Shown: positions 6,824 to 14,918 of the stretch, one piece after another
Numbering within the stretch: the first letter of the stretch is position 1
Layout: each line of letters starts with the position of its first letter
Position numbers and translations under genes: made by a program
Notes under the pieces: generated by a model
Seen by the model: the letters and a program-made list of their open reading frames with translations, nothing else
Told to the model about the DNA's origin: nothing
The model's database searches: none
Assembly: GCA_023432845.1 (NCBI GenBank)
Contig: JAEZEY010000438.1
Location: 1-18,088 of the forward strand
Source of the DNA: Pseudomonadota bacterium
Lineage (GTDB): Bacteria > Pseudomonadota > Alphaproteobacteria > Rhizobiales > Xanthobacteraceae
Reading direction: 5' to 3'
Length of the DNA: 18,088 nucleotides

Positions 6824-7996
6824 TTACCGCGTCTTCTCGAAAATCTCGCGGCCTATCAGCATCCGGCGTATTTCAGACGTGCCGGCGCCGATCTCGTAGA
6901 GCTTGGCGTCGCGCAGCAGTCGCCCGGTCGAGAAATCGTTGATGTAGCCATTGCCGCCCAAGCATTGGATCGCCTCCAGCGCCATCCAGGTGGCCTTCTC
7001 CGCGGCATAGAGGATCGCGCCGGCGGCGTCCTCGCGCGTGGTGCGGCCGTCGTCGCAGGCTTTCGCCACCGCGTAGACATAGGACTTGGCCGCATTCATC
7101 GACACATACATGTCGGCGAGCTTGGCCTGGATCAGTTGGAAGCGGCCGATGGCCTGCCCGAACTGATGGCGGTCGTGAATATAAGGGATGACCACGTCCA
7201 TGCAGGCCTGCATGATGCCGAGCGGTCCGGCCGCCCGCACGACGCGCTCATAGTCAAGGCCCGACATCAACACGTTGACGCCGTTGCCCTCGACACCGAG
7301 CACGTTCTCTTCCGGCACTTCGCAATCGGTGAACACAAGTTCGGACGTGTCGGAGCCGCGCATGCCGAGCTTGTCGAGCTTCTGCGCCGGCGCAAAACCC
7401 TTGAAGCCCTTCTCGACGATGAACGCGGTGATGCCGCGCGAACCGGCGGTGCGGTCGGTCTTGGCATAGATCACCAGAGTGTCGGCCACCGGGCCGTTGG
7501 TGATCCACATCTTCGAACCGTTGAGCACGTAGCGGTCGCCGACCTTGTCGGCACGTGTCTTCATCGACACGACGTCGGAGCCTGCCCCCGGCTCGGACAT
7601 GGCCAGCGCGCCGACATGCTCGCCGGAAATCAGCTTGGGCAGATATTTCTTCTTCTGGGCGTCGGTGCCGTTGCGGCTGATCTGATTGACGCAGAGATTC
7701 GAATGCGCGCCGTAGGACAGACCGACCGCCGCGGACGCCCGCGATACCTCCTCCATGGCCACGCAATGCGCCAGATAGCCGAGATTGGATCCGCCGTACT
7801 CCTCGCTCACGGTGATGCCATGCAGGCCGAGCTCGCCCATCTCCGGCCATAGCTCACGCGGGAAAGTATTGGCGCGGTCGATCTCGTCGGCGCGTGGCGC
7901 AATACGGTCGCGCGCAAAATCGGCGACCGACCGGCGCAACATATCGGTATCTTCGCCGAGCCCGAAATCGAAGCCCGACCAGGCATTGGGGATCAT
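6824..7996 (-). CDS. Isovaleryl-CoA dehydrogenase
   Basis: A 390-aa FAD-dependent acyl-CoA dehydrogenase. The ATG at 7996 (MIPNAWSGFDF) has GGAGA about 9 nt upstream and gives the usual family length; the frame runs 10 codons further. Landmarks are EYGGSNLGYL, MSEPGAGSD, MWITNG, KLGMRGSDTSEL, LGGNGYI, and the C-terminal IGAGTSEIRR. The catalytic base is diagnostic: E250 in GLDYERVVRAAGP matches the isovaleryl-CoA dehydrogenase position, while the spot where medium-chain enzymes carry their catalytic Glu is AG in YEIGAGTSE. It oxidises isovaleryl-CoA to 3-methylcrotonyl-CoA in leucine degradation, passing electrons to ETF. The usual partners (methylcrotonyl-CoA carboxylase, methylglutaconyl-CoA hydratase, HMG-CoA lyase) are not adjacent. 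The upstream gene ends at 8143, so it has its own about 146 bp leader. Confidence 0.95.
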   Translation of the reverse strand: MIPNAWSGFDFGLGEDTDMLRRSVADFARDRIAPRADEIDRANTFPRELWPEMGELGLHGITVSEEYGGSNLGYLAHCVAMEEVSRASAAVGLSYGAHSNLCVNQISRNGTDAQKKKYLPKLISGEHVGALAMSEPGAGSDVVSMKTRADKVGDRYVLNGSKMWITNGPVADTLVIYAKTDRTAGSRGITAFIVEKGFKGFAPAQKLDKLGMRGSDTSELVFTDCEVPEENVLGVEGNGVNVLMSGLDYERVVRAAGPLGIMQACMDVVIPYIHDRHQFGQAIGRFQLIQAKLADMYVSMNAAKSYVYAVAKACDDGRTTREDAAGAILYAAEKATWMALEAIQCLGGNGYINDFSTGRLLRDAKLYEIGAGTSEIRRMLIGREIFEKTR

Positions 7997-8142
7997 GTCA
8001 GTGTCTCCGGCACATTGGAGCGGCAACTCTAGCTACATCGCCGTGTCCGCGAAACGGCAATGCGCCGAAAGTTCTATCGTGTCGCCAGTCCCGGCCGCAA
8101 ACCGGTATCCGCTTCGTCCCGAAGCATACGAACGGAAGAAAG

Positions 8143-10059
8143 TTAGGCTGTCAGCGCCTCGCCTTCGGCCGACCCATCGCCCGGTCCTTGGCCCAGTAGC
8201 GCCTTGCCGCCGTTCTGCTTCTGCTGCTTCAGCAAGCGGTCGATCGCGGCTGCCGGCGCCGGTCGGGCGAACAGGAAGCCCTGCATCTCGTCACAACCGG
8301 CGAGCCGCAGCAGGACGCGCTGCTGCTCGGTCTCGACGCCTTCGACCAGGATCGACAGGCCGAGCGCGCGGCCGAGCGCGACGATGGCCTGGATAATGAC
8401 GCCGCCATTGGCGGAGGAGCCGAGCGCGGTGACGAAGCTGCGATCGATCTTGAGTTTGTCGAGCGGGAAGCGCTGGAGGTAGCTCAGGTTCGAATAGCCG
8501 GAGCCGAAATCGTCGAGCGCCACACGCACCCCGAGCGCATGCAGATCCTCGATGCGGCGAACCATCTCTTCCGGATTGTCGATCAGCACGCCTTCGGTGA
8601 TTTCCAGCATCAGCCGTGACGGCGGCACGCCGCTCTCGGCGAGTGCCGAGCGCACGGTGTCGACGATGGAGCCGTCGCGCACCTGCAGCGGCGAGAGGTT
8701 GACGGCGACGTACAGGTCCGGCCAGCGTTTGGCCTCCTGCAATGCGCGGCGCAGCACGGAGGCGCCGATCGTGTCCATCAGACCCATCTGCTCGGCGATC
8801 GGAATGAACACCGCGGGACCGATCGCCCCGCGCTGCGGATGCGTCCAGCGCAACAAGGCTTCCACGCCGACAATGCGCCCGCCATGCGCGGCGATGATCG
8901 GCTGATAATGCAGTTCGAGTTCGTGGGCGCTGACGGCGCGCGGCAGTTCGCGCTGGATGAATTTCTGATCCGCGGAAACCGTGTCGAGCGGCGCCTCGAA
9001 CGCGACCCATGCGCCCGGCCCTTTCTGCGCGGCGGCGCGAAGCGCCAATTCGGCGCGGCGGGTCAGTTCGCCGCGAGTCGCGGCATGGTGCGGCGCCTGG
9101 GCAAAGCCGGCATGGGCGCTGACGCGCACCACCGTGTCGAACCAGTGCGGCCGCGCAATGTTCTCGATCACCGAAGCGACCATCCTGCCGACATCGATGT
9201 CGTCAGGCGCGGTGAGCAGCATCGCGAATTCATCGCTGCCGATGCGCGCGCAGACTGCGCCCTCGGGCGCCGCTTCGCGAATGCGGCCCGCCAGCGCAAT
9301 GATCAGTTCGTCGCTGCCGAGCACGCCGAAATTGGCGGCAACATCCGCCATGCCGTCGATCTCGAATAACGCGAAGACCGTGGTTTCGCCGTTCATGCGC
9401 TCCGCCAGAGCGAGATCCAGCAGTTCGAGCAGCTTGGCATGATTGGGCAGCCCGGTGATCTTGTCCATGTCAGCGGCGCGGCGCGCCAGCGCCTCGCTTT
9501 CGATCAGATCCCGGCTTGCCCGCCGCAGATGCCATACCGAGAAGCCTGCAAATCCGATGAGCGCCATCGCCAGGATGGCGACGAAAGGCATGATGGCCTT
9601 GGCCGTCTCGGCCATCGGCGCGCTTCTCTGCCAGGTGAAGAAGCCGGCGATGCGGCCATCGGCATCGACCACGGGCTGGATCTCGCGGCCATCTTCAGTC
9701 GGTGCAACATCGAACTTCAGATCTTTGAGACGGGCGCTCTGCTCGACCATGCGAACGAAGCGAGGATCAATTTCACGGGCGTGTCCGAAAAGGGCCCGGA
9801 ATTCGGCAACGGCGTTGCGGAGCGCGGCGCGCTGCTCCGTGAGCCGAGTTTCGTCGTGGTGCCGTGCCACCTGATAACCGACGCCGGTGCTCACGATGGT
9901 CGCGACAAGCGCCACGACGGCCAGCATCACGATCATGCGGCGCGAAGATGGATTGCCGGACTTTGCGCGCGCGGTCGCCCCGGCGGCGGAGCCCGGACGC
10001 AAATCGCCGCTGTCCGCGCCTGGGCCCGGCAGGTCTGTCTTACTCCAACGCAACCGCAT
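8143..10059 (-). CDS. Membrane GGDEF-EAL protein, probable c-di-GMP phosphodiesterase
   Basis: A 638-aa protein. TM helices at about 43-62 and 157-177 flank a roughly 95-residue periplasmic sensor region. A GGDEF domain (about 195-355) begins with DKITGLPN but carries GSDEF at 274-278, and no RxxD inhibitory site stands five residues before it. The EAL domain (about 368-612) looks complete: E400-A-L in VEALLRW, NLSPLQ (454-459), LEITEG (485-490), DDFGSGYSNL (516-525), KIDR (537-540), VEGVET (572-577), and QGFLFARP (593-600). The likely role is cyclic-di-GMP hydrolysis controlled by an extracytoplasmic signal, with the altered GGDEF possibly binding GTP as an allosteric part. The ATG at 10059 has a GGGGGAG ribosome-binding site a few bases upstream. 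It lies 141 bp after the MgtE gene on the same strand. Confidence 0.93.
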   Translation of the reverse strand: MRLRWSKTDLPGPGADSGDLRPGSAAGATARAKSGNPSSRRMIVMLAVVALVATIVSTGVGYQVARHHDETRLTEQRAALRNAVAEFRALFGHAREIDPRFVRMVEQSARLKDLKFDVAPTEDGREIQPVVDADGRIAGFFTWQRSAPMAETAKAIMPFVAILAMALIGFAGFSVWHLRRASRDLIESEALARRAADMDKITGLPNHAKLLELLDLALAERMNGETTVFALFEIDGMADVAANFGVLGSDELIIALAGRIREAAPEGAVCARIGSDEFAMLLTAPDDIDVGRMVASVIENIARPHWFDTVVRVSAHAGFAQAPHHAATRGELTRRAELALRAAAQKGPGAWVAFEAPLDTVSADQKFIQRELPRAVSAHELELHYQPIIAAHGGRIVGVEALLRWTHPQRGAIGPAVFIPIAEQMGLMDTIGASVLRRALQEAKRWPDLYVAVNLSPLQVRDGSIVDTVRSALAESGVPPSRLMLEITEGVLIDNPEEMVRRIEDLHALGVRVALDDFGSGYSNLSYLQRFPLDKLKIDRSFVTALGSSANGGVIIQAIVALGRALGLSILVEGVETEQQRVLLRLAGCDEMQGFLFARPAPAAAIDRLLKQQKQNGGKALLGQGPGDGSAEGEALTA

Positions 10060-10200
10060 TACTCCCCCGCGCGAACACCGCGGTATCCGTATGCTTTTTA
10101 CCCGGACAGCCTTAATGGCGGGTCAGCAAACGAGGTGAATGAAGAGTAACCATGCGGATACTTGCGCCGAAAAACACAGATCATTCCTGCGTTTAAGGGT

Positions 10201-11610
10201 CTAGCGCAGGCCGAACCACAGGGTCGCGATGGCAAGAAACGAGAAAAAGCCAACCACGTCGGTAATCGTTGTGACGAAGGGGCCGGAAGCGACCGCCGGA
10301 TCGACGCCCGACCGCACGAGCACGATAGGGATGATAATGCCGCCAACCGCGGCCACCGAGAGCACGATGATCATGGCCAGCCCGATAACAAGGCCCAGAT
10401 CCGGTATCTGAAACCAGGTAGCGGCAATGACCCCCAGGATCACCGCGAAAGCCGTTCCGTTAAGCAGCCCGACGGCGAATTCGCGGCGGATGACGCGCCA
10501 AGCATTGGCACGACCGAGCTCCTGGGTCGCCAGGGCCCGCACCGCCACTGTCATGCTCTGCGTACCCGCATTGCCCCCCATGGCGGACACGATGGGCATG
10601 AGCACCGCCAGCGCGATCATCTTCTGCAGCGATCCTTCGAACAGGCTGATGACCCAGGCGACCAGAATAGCCGTCGACAGGTTCAGCAATAACCAGGTGA
10701 AGCGGCTGCGCGCGATGGTCCAGACGGTATCCGACAGCTCCTCGTCGGAGATGACGCCGCCAAGGGCCCTGATGTCCTCGTCCGCCTCCTCCTGAATGAC
10801 ATCGGCGACATCGTCGAAGGTGACGACGCCGACCAGCTTCTCGCCCTCGTCCACGACCGGCACCGAGACCATGTCGTAGCGCTGGAACAGACGCGCGACG
10901 TTCTCCTGGGTTTCGGCCGGCCGCACACGCCGGCGCTCTTCGTCCATCAGCTCGGAAACGGGCACGGGACGCTTGGCCCGAAGCAGGCGATTGAGCGGCA
11001 CGGCGCCAAGGAAGCGGCCGCTCGCGTCGACGACATAGAGTTCGTAGAAACGGTCCGGCAGATCCTCCGTCTCGCGCAGGTGGTCGATAATACGGCCGAC
11101 ATTCCAGTCCGGCGTTACGGCGATGAAATCCGGCTGCATCCGCCGGCCGGCCGAGAACTCGGGGTAATCGAGGCTGCGGGTGAGCGCGAGGCGCTCGTCC
11201 GGCGGCATGTGGCCGAGAATTTCATTGCGCTCGTCGGTCGGGATGTCGGCAAGGATGGTGACAGCGTCGTCGGTGTCGATGTCGCGGACACCCTCAGCAA
11301 CCGTCTCCGGATCGAGTTCCACGAGGATCTCCTCGCGCACCGTCGCGTCGAGTTCCGTAAGCGCGGTGAAGTCGAAGTCGAGGCCGAGCAGTTCGACCAG
11401 GCGCGGCCGGTCATCCGCCTCCAGCGCGGTCACCACGGCGCCAAGATCGGATTCGTGGATGTCGCCGACGAGGTCACGCAGCCGGTCGGTGTCGCCGGTC
11501 TCGACGGCACGGGTAACGCTCGCAACGAAGTCAGGGCGCAGGGCGCCGCTTTCGTCGCGCAGCTCGACCTCGGCCTGCGGTTCATCGATGCTGGTCGGTG
11601 CCGAGGTCAT
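10201..11610 (-). CDS. mgtE: Magnesium transporter MgtE
   Basis: A 469-aa MgtE-type Mg2+ channel. The order is normal: cytosolic N-domain of helical repeats (about 25-155; DTDDAVTILADIP, HMPPDER), a CBS pair (about 160-280; FLGAVPLNRLL and LVGVVTFDDVADV), then five TM helices from about 303. The signature around the pore is VSAMGGNAGTQSMTVAVRAL (341-360), and the TM5 Asp that lines the pore is D451 in TTITDVVG. In the studied Thermus protein, Mg2+ binding between the N and CBS domains closes the pore when internal Mg2+ is high. The ATG at 11610 is preferred to an in-frame start at 11658 because GGGAG lies about 8 nt upstream. It is divergent from the first deacetylase gene across 208 bp. No Mg2+ riboswitch structure was recognised. 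Confidence 0.96.
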   Translation of the reverse strand: MTSAPTSIDEPQAEVELRDESGALRPDFVASVTRAVETGDTDRLRDLVGDIHESDLGAVVTALEADDRPRLVELLGLDFDFTALTELDATVREEILVELDPETVAEGVRDIDTDDAVTILADIPTDERNEILGHMPPDERLALTRSLDYPEFSAGRRMQPDFIAVTPDWNVGRIIDHLRETEDLPDRFYELYVVDASGRFLGAVPLNRLLRAKRPVPVSELMDEERRRVRPAETQENVARLFQRYDMVSVPVVDEGEKLVGVVTFDDVADVIQEEADEDIRALGGVISDEELSDTVWTIARSRFTWLLLNLSTAILVAWVISLFEGSLQKMIALAVLMPIVSAMGGNAGTQSMTVAVRALATQELGRANAWRVIRREFAVGLLNGTAFAVILGVIAATWFQIPDLGLVIGLAMIIVLSVAAVGGIIIPIVLVRSGVDPAVASGPFVTTITDVVGFFSFLAIATLWFGLR

Positions 11611-11818
11611 GGCTGCTCCCGCTTGCCCGCGCCCGGCCACCCGGGATGGGACTGCCACCGTAGTTCATTCTGGCGAAGGCCGTATGTCGCTGCGCCCGCA
11701 ACAACACCGCGACAACCGCATGGCGGGCTTGTACGCTTGACCCGCAGGATCGCGCAATCGCAAAGCGCGTTTATTGCCGCCTTGTCAAACCGGTTCTCCA
11801 CCCGCAAGAACGCCGCCG

Positions 11819-12598
11819 ATGCACCGCCTCATCGCTTCGCTGATATCCGCCCTGGCGATTGTCGTCTTGCCCTCCCCCGGAGCCGCGGATAGCTGCGCCG
11901 GCCGGCCGGATGCGCTCGGCACGTCCCGGACCCTCGCCGTCAGCGCCACCACCACGCCCCGCGTCGGTCGCAAGCATTTCCCGGAAACACTGCCGCTCGC
12001 CGACAAGGAACTGGTGCTGACGTTCGACGACGGCCCCTGGCCCACGACCACGCCGCGCGTACTCGATGCGCTCAAGGCCGAATGCGTCCGCGCCACGTTC
12101 TTCCTGCTCGGCCGCAATACCGACGCCCATCCGGGGCTGGCGCGACGCGCTTTGGCGGAGGGGCACAGCATCGGGCATCACACCTATTCGCATCCGCTCC
12201 TGAGCAATCTCTCGCTCGCCAGGGCCGAAGCCGAGATCAACCGTGGCATCGCGCGCGACGAGTTCGCTCTGACCGGCGTCGCGCGAAGCGCGCCAACAAC
12301 ACCGTTCTTCCGCTTTCCGGGGTTCGCTTCGAGCCAGCCTCTGCTCGACCGGCTGCAGGACCGCGGCATTGTCGTATTCGGCGCCGATGTCTGGGCCAGC
12401 GACTGGGAGCCGATGTCACCGGACGTCCAGTTGCACAAGCTCTTGCAGCGCATCGAGCATGTTCGCCGCGGCATCGTGCTGCTGCATGACACCAAGGCGC
12501 AGACTGCGGCGATGCTGCCGCGGCTGCTGCGCGAGCTGAAGAGCCGCGGCTATCGCATTGTTCATGTCGTCCCCGCCGCCGGCCTTGTCACGAACTGA
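11819..12598 (+). CDS. Exported polysaccharide deacetylase (NodB type), copy 1
   Basis: A 259-aa protein from the ATG at 11819, where a signal peptide begins (MHRLIASLISALAIVVL, cleavage near AAD at 22-24); an upstream in-frame ATG at 11774 adds a proline-rich leader. All five NodB/carbohydrate esterase 4 motifs are visible: TFDDGP (D70, D71), HTYSH (metal ligands H121 and H125), RFPG (R165), the motif-4 tryptophan region DVWASDW, and LLHD (H223). These enzymes remove N- or O-acetyl groups from chitin-like polymers, peptidoglycan or exopolysaccharide, using a divalent metal. The mature start (C-x3-DALGTSRTL) matches that of the next gene, so the two are tandem paralogs. The natural polymer is unknown; no polysaccharide synthase gene is nearby. 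Confidence 0.93.
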   Translation: MHRLIASLISALAIVVLPSPGAADSCAGRPDALGTSRTLAVSATTTPRVGRKHFPETLPLADKELVLTFDDGPWPTTTPRVLDALKAECVRATFFLLGRNTDAHPGLARRALAEGHSIGHHTYSHPLLSNLSLARAEAEINRGIARDEFALTGVARSAPTTPFFRFPGFASSQPLLDRLQDRGIVVFGADVWASDWEPMSPDVQLHKLLQRIEHVRRGIVLLHDTKAQTAAMLPRLLRELKSRGYRIVHVVPAAGLVTN

Positions 12599-12793
12599 GA
12601 CAAAGCTGTCCCGCGAACTGTTTCCTTTTTGCCGCATCCTTCAAAATACCTTTGAAAACAGGGCTCTGCAGAACCGCCTTGGTTGATTTTTGATGAAGGC
12701 CCGACGCCGTTAACGTTAGGGTCTCTACCGCCCGCATGAGACGCGCATCGAGTAAAGCGCGCGCGGGCGCGGTGTTCTTGGGGCGTGCGTTCG

Positions 12794-13780
12794 ATGTCTC
12801 GTTTGTGTGCGGCGGCGATGCTGGTCTGCGGCGCGGCCTTTGCGGTTGGCGGTTTATCGACAACGGCCAGCGCCGAAACCTGTAGCAATCCGAAGGCGCT
12901 CGGCACCAGCCGCACCATCACTGTCGATAGCAGCGACTTCCCGCGCATCGGCACGATGCAATACCGGCGCACCTTGCCGCTCAACGAGCGCGAAGTCGTC
13001 ATTACATTCGACGACGGCCCGCTACCGCCCTACAGCAATCGCGTGCTCGACGCGCTAGCCGCCGAATGCGTCAAGGTCACCTACTTCCTGGTCGGCACCA
13101 TGGCGCGCGCCAATCCCGACCTCGTGCGCCGCATCTACAATGCCGGCCACGTCATCGGCACGCACAGCCACCGCCATCCATTCAACATGGACCAGATGCA
13201 GCGGGCGCGCGTCGCCAGCGAAATCGACCGTGGCATCGCCGCGGTCAAAGCGGCCCTCGGCGACGAACGCGCGCTGGCGCCGTTCTTCCGCGTCCCCGGC
13301 CTGGCGCGCTCGCGGCAGATCGAGACCTACGCGGCTTCGCAGTCGCTGTCCGTGTGGAGCGCCGACGAGGTCGCCGACGACTGGCATCGCGGCATCACCG
13401 CGGAACAGATCGTGCAGCGCGCCATGGCCCGCATCGAGGCCAAGGGCCACCGCGGTGTGCTGTTGCTCCATGACATCCACCCCGCCACCGCCCGCGCCGT
13501 GCCGATGCTGCTCAGACGCCTCAAGGCCGGAGGCTACAGGATCGTGCAGGCGGTGCCCGCCGGTGATCGGCCGGCGTCGGTGCCGGAGCGCAGTCCGGTG
13601 CAGGTAGCCGCCGCCGAGAAGCAGGGCTGGCCGCGCGTCGTTCAGCCAGCTCGGCAGCCGGCCCGCAAGCTTAAGGCGGCCAATGCGAAAAAGGACGCGG
13701 CGCTGCGTGCCAAACTGACCAGCCGCAAGACTAAGACCGTCGTCGCGGCCTCGGGTTTCAACGCGCTGTTCAACCGCTGA
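12794..13780 (+). CDS. Exported polysaccharide deacetylase (NodB type), copy 2, with basic C-terminal tail
   Basis: A 328-aa paralog of the preceding gene. The ATG at 12794 is chosen because a G-run (12780-12783) stands about 10 nt before it; a GTG at 12785 would abut that run. The signal peptide ends at TASA-ET (about residue 27). Catalytic motifs are TFDDGP (D73, D74), HSHRH (H124, H128), RVPG (R166), SADEVADDW, and LLHD (H226). Residues 29-42 (TCSNPKALGTSRTI) mirror copy 1. After the catalytic domain (to about 257) it carries a 70-residue extension rich in Lys, Arg and Ala that copy 1 lacks, possibly for binding an anionic wall polymer or nucleoid-like partner; this is inference. It starts 195 bp after copy 1, so it may have its own promoter. 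Confidence 0.93.
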   Translation: MSRLCAAAMLVCGAAFAVGGLSTTASAETCSNPKALGTSRTITVDSSDFPRIGTMQYRRTLPLNEREVVITFDDGPLPPYSNRVLDALAAECVKVTYFLVGTMARANPDLVRRIYNAGHVIGTHSHRHPFNMDQMQRARVASEIDRGIAAVKAALGDERALAPFFRVPGLARSRQIETYAASQSLSVWSADEVADDWHRGITAEQIVQRAMARIEAKGHRGVLLLHDIHPATARAVPMLLRRLKAGGYRIVQAVPAGDRPASVPERSPVQVAAAEKQGWPRVVQPARQPARKLKAANAKKDAALRAKLTSRKTKTVVAASGFNALFNR

Positions 13781-13793
13781 CGGCTTTGCCGTC
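13779..13793 (+). terminator. Weak hairpin at the stop of deacetylase copy 2
   Basis: GACGGC-TTT-GCCGTC forms a 6 bp stem with a 3 nt loop starting inside the stop codon. Outer CCGC/GCGG bases (13774-13777 and 13796-13799) could extend it. No T-run follows, so intrinsic termination is only possible, not shown. Confidence 0.3.
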
Positions 13794-13879
13794 CGGCGGA
13801 TTGTCAGCGGGCGCTCGGCGGTGCAGCATCGCCGGCGAAAACGGGGCTTGCGGCCCTTTGACCGTATCAGGAGCAATAT

Positions 13880-14293
13880 ATGGACAAGCTTCGCATCACC
13901 GCCGGTTCATTCGTGTTCGACGCCAAGTTCGAGACCGAACTGGCGCCCAAGACCGTCGCGGTGTTCAAGAAGCTCCTGCCCTATGAGGAGAAGGTCATCC
14001 ATGTGCGCTGGAGCGGCGAAGGAGTCTGGGTGCCGCTCGGCGATCTGGATCTAGGCCTCACTTACGAGAATCACACCAGCTACCCGCATCCGGGGCAGAT
14101 GATCGTCTACCCCGGCGGCATCAGCGAGACCGAGATTCTGCTGTCCTACGGCGCCGTGCATTTCGCTTCGAAGCTCGGCCAGCTTGCCGGCAACCACTTC
14201 ATCACCCTGACCTCGGGCCTCGATCGGCTCTACGAATTCGGCCGTGCCGTACTATATGAAGGTGCGAAGCCGATCCGCATCGAGGCGGTCTGA
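13880..14293 (+). CDS. DUF3830 family protein (cyclophilin-like fold)
   Basis: A 137-aa protein with a very good ribosome-binding site (AGGAG, 7 nt before the ATG). The sequence matches my memory of the DUF3830 family: an opening LRITAGSFVFDAKFE, a central GEGVWVPLGD, HTSYPHPGQMIVYPGG, and a C-terminal segment with GNHFITLTSGLDRL. Members are small cytosolic proteins with a cyclophilin-like beta barrel and no known catalytic role. They often sit near amidohydrolases, transporters or catabolic genes. Here neighbours are a deacetylase upstream and tRNA-Leu downstream, so context gives no pathway. No signal peptide or TM segment is seen. Family assignment is fairly firm; function is unknown. Confidence 0.85.
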   Translation: MDKLRITAGSFVFDAKFETELAPKTVAVFKKLLPYEEKVIHVRWSGEGVWVPLGDLDLGLTYENHTSYPHPGQMIVYPGGISETEILLSYGAVHFASKLGQLAGNHFITLTSGLDRLYEFGRAVLYEGAKPIRIEAV

Positions 14294-14443
14294 GGCACAA
14301 ATCCGCCCGTCGGCTAACGGTTTGACGGGACGACGAAAAATCCACCGGCGAGGGTCAGGGAAAGGCCCTTCGGCCCTTGTGTGCCGGGACCCTATTTGAT
14401 ACAGGGACCGCCGCTGAGGGTGATTTCGGTCCCCTTTTGAAAT

Positions 14444-14528
14444 GCGGCCGTGGCGGAATTGGTAGACGCACTGCCTTGAGGTGGCAGCGGGTAACACCGT
14501 GGAAGTTCGAGTCTTCTCGGCCGCACCA
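14444..14528 (+). tRNA. tRNA-Leu (anticodon GAG)
   Basis: An 85-nt class II tRNA with encoded CCA. The acceptor stem GCGGCCG pairs fully with CGGCCGC, followed by discriminator A and CCA. The anticodon stem CTGCC/GGCAG encloses the loop TTGAGGT, giving anticodon GAG, which reads CUC and CUU leucine codons. The long variable arm (CGG-GTAACA-CCG) is as expected for tRNA-Leu, and the T arm GGAAG-TTCGAGT-CTTCT closes with one G-T wobble. No integrase gene or repeated 3' end was found beside it. Confidence 0.98.
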
Positions 14529-14544
14529 AAATCAGAACTGATTT
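14529..14544. repeat. 16 bp inverted repeat directly after tRNA-Leu
   Basis: AAATCAG-AA-CTGATTT: perfect 7 bp arms with a 2 bp spacer starting at the base after the encoded CCA. It could form a small hairpin in the tRNA precursor trailer or be a protein site. No function can be assigned. Confidence 0.5.
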
Positions 14545-14551
14545 GCAAAAG

Positions 14552-14577
14552 AAAAGCCCCGCTCGCGGGGCTTTTTT
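14552..14577. terminator. Strong bidirectional intrinsic terminator
   Basis: The stem AAAAGCCCCG pairs with CGGGGCTTTT around a CTCG loop, followed by six T on the plus strand; on the minus strand the same stem also ends in a T-rich run. It lies 23 bp after tRNA-Leu and 25 bp beyond the fliN stop, so it can end both converging transcripts. Confidence 0.93.
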
Positions 14578-14602
14578 CGTCTGTGTATCCGGTCTGGAGG
14601 CG

Positions 14603-14845
14603 TTACCGCATATCCGGCGAGCGCGGCAGCAGTTCGCCGACCTCGACCGCAATGCGGTTGCCGTTGACCACGACGGTGCCCTGCGCCACGGGCAGGTTGT
14701 TGGCGAGCACCTTGACGGCGTCGTCCTCGGTGGCGTCGAGCTCGATGATGGCGCCGCGGCCGAGCCGGAGCACCTGATGGACCGGCATGGTGGTGGTGCC
14801 CAGCACAACCGTTATGTCGACCGAAACCTTGTCGAAAGTGGCCAA
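14603..14845 (-). CDS. fliN: Flagellar motor switch protein FliN (SpoA domain), solitary
   Basis: A short FliN/YscQ-family protein that is one SpoA domain: VSVDITVVLGTTTMPVHQVLRLGRGAIIELD, then the VLANNLPVAQG and VVVNGNRIAVEVGELLP strands (residues split here for length). FliN forms the lower C-ring of the flagellar switch and controls rotation direction. A GTG at 14908 would give 101 aa. I prefer TTG at 14845 (80 aa, starting at ATFDKVSVD): AGGA and GGGA lie just before it, the 21 extra codons have poor third-position GC (ATA, TCA, GGA, TTT), and a CtrA box sits 11 bp before the GTG, which would put the transcription start inside the longer form. No other flagellar gene is in the window. 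The start remains a judgement; the domain is clear. Confidence 0.85.
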   Translation of the reverse strand: MATFDKVSVDITVVLGTTTMPVHQVLRLGRGAIIELDATEDDAVKVLANNLPVAQGTVVVNGNRIAVEVGELLPRSPDMR

Positions 14846-14918
14846 GTTCCCAAATTCCTGTATGTCGTTTTGTGCCCGTCCCTGTGACCGGGCTTGGTCC
14901 AAGGTCACCCCACTATGG

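Noticed and set aside
6965..7852. 295-aa plus-strand open frame opposite isovaleryl-CoA dehydrogenase
   Set aside because: Antisense shadow of a gene with complete family motifs.
8111..8125. GCTTCG-TCC-CGAAGC hairpin after the GGDEF-EAL gene as a terminator
   Set aside because: Short stem and no T-run on the minus strand; chance is likely in GC-rich DNA.
12710..12720. TTAACGTTAGG upstream of deacetylase copy 2 as a CtrA site
   Set aside because: Only one TTAAC half-site is present; the second half is not at the required 7 bp spacing.
14404..14434. GGGACCG/CGGTCCC hairpin with CTTTT before tRNA-Leu as a terminator
   Set aside because: A 16 nt loop and only four T make it a weak candidate. 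It also sits 10 bp before the tRNA, where it may be part of the promoter leader.
14444..14528. tRNA-Leu as an integration site for a mobile element
   Set aside because: No integrase, no direct repeat of the tRNA 3' end in the window, and neighbours are core-type genes.
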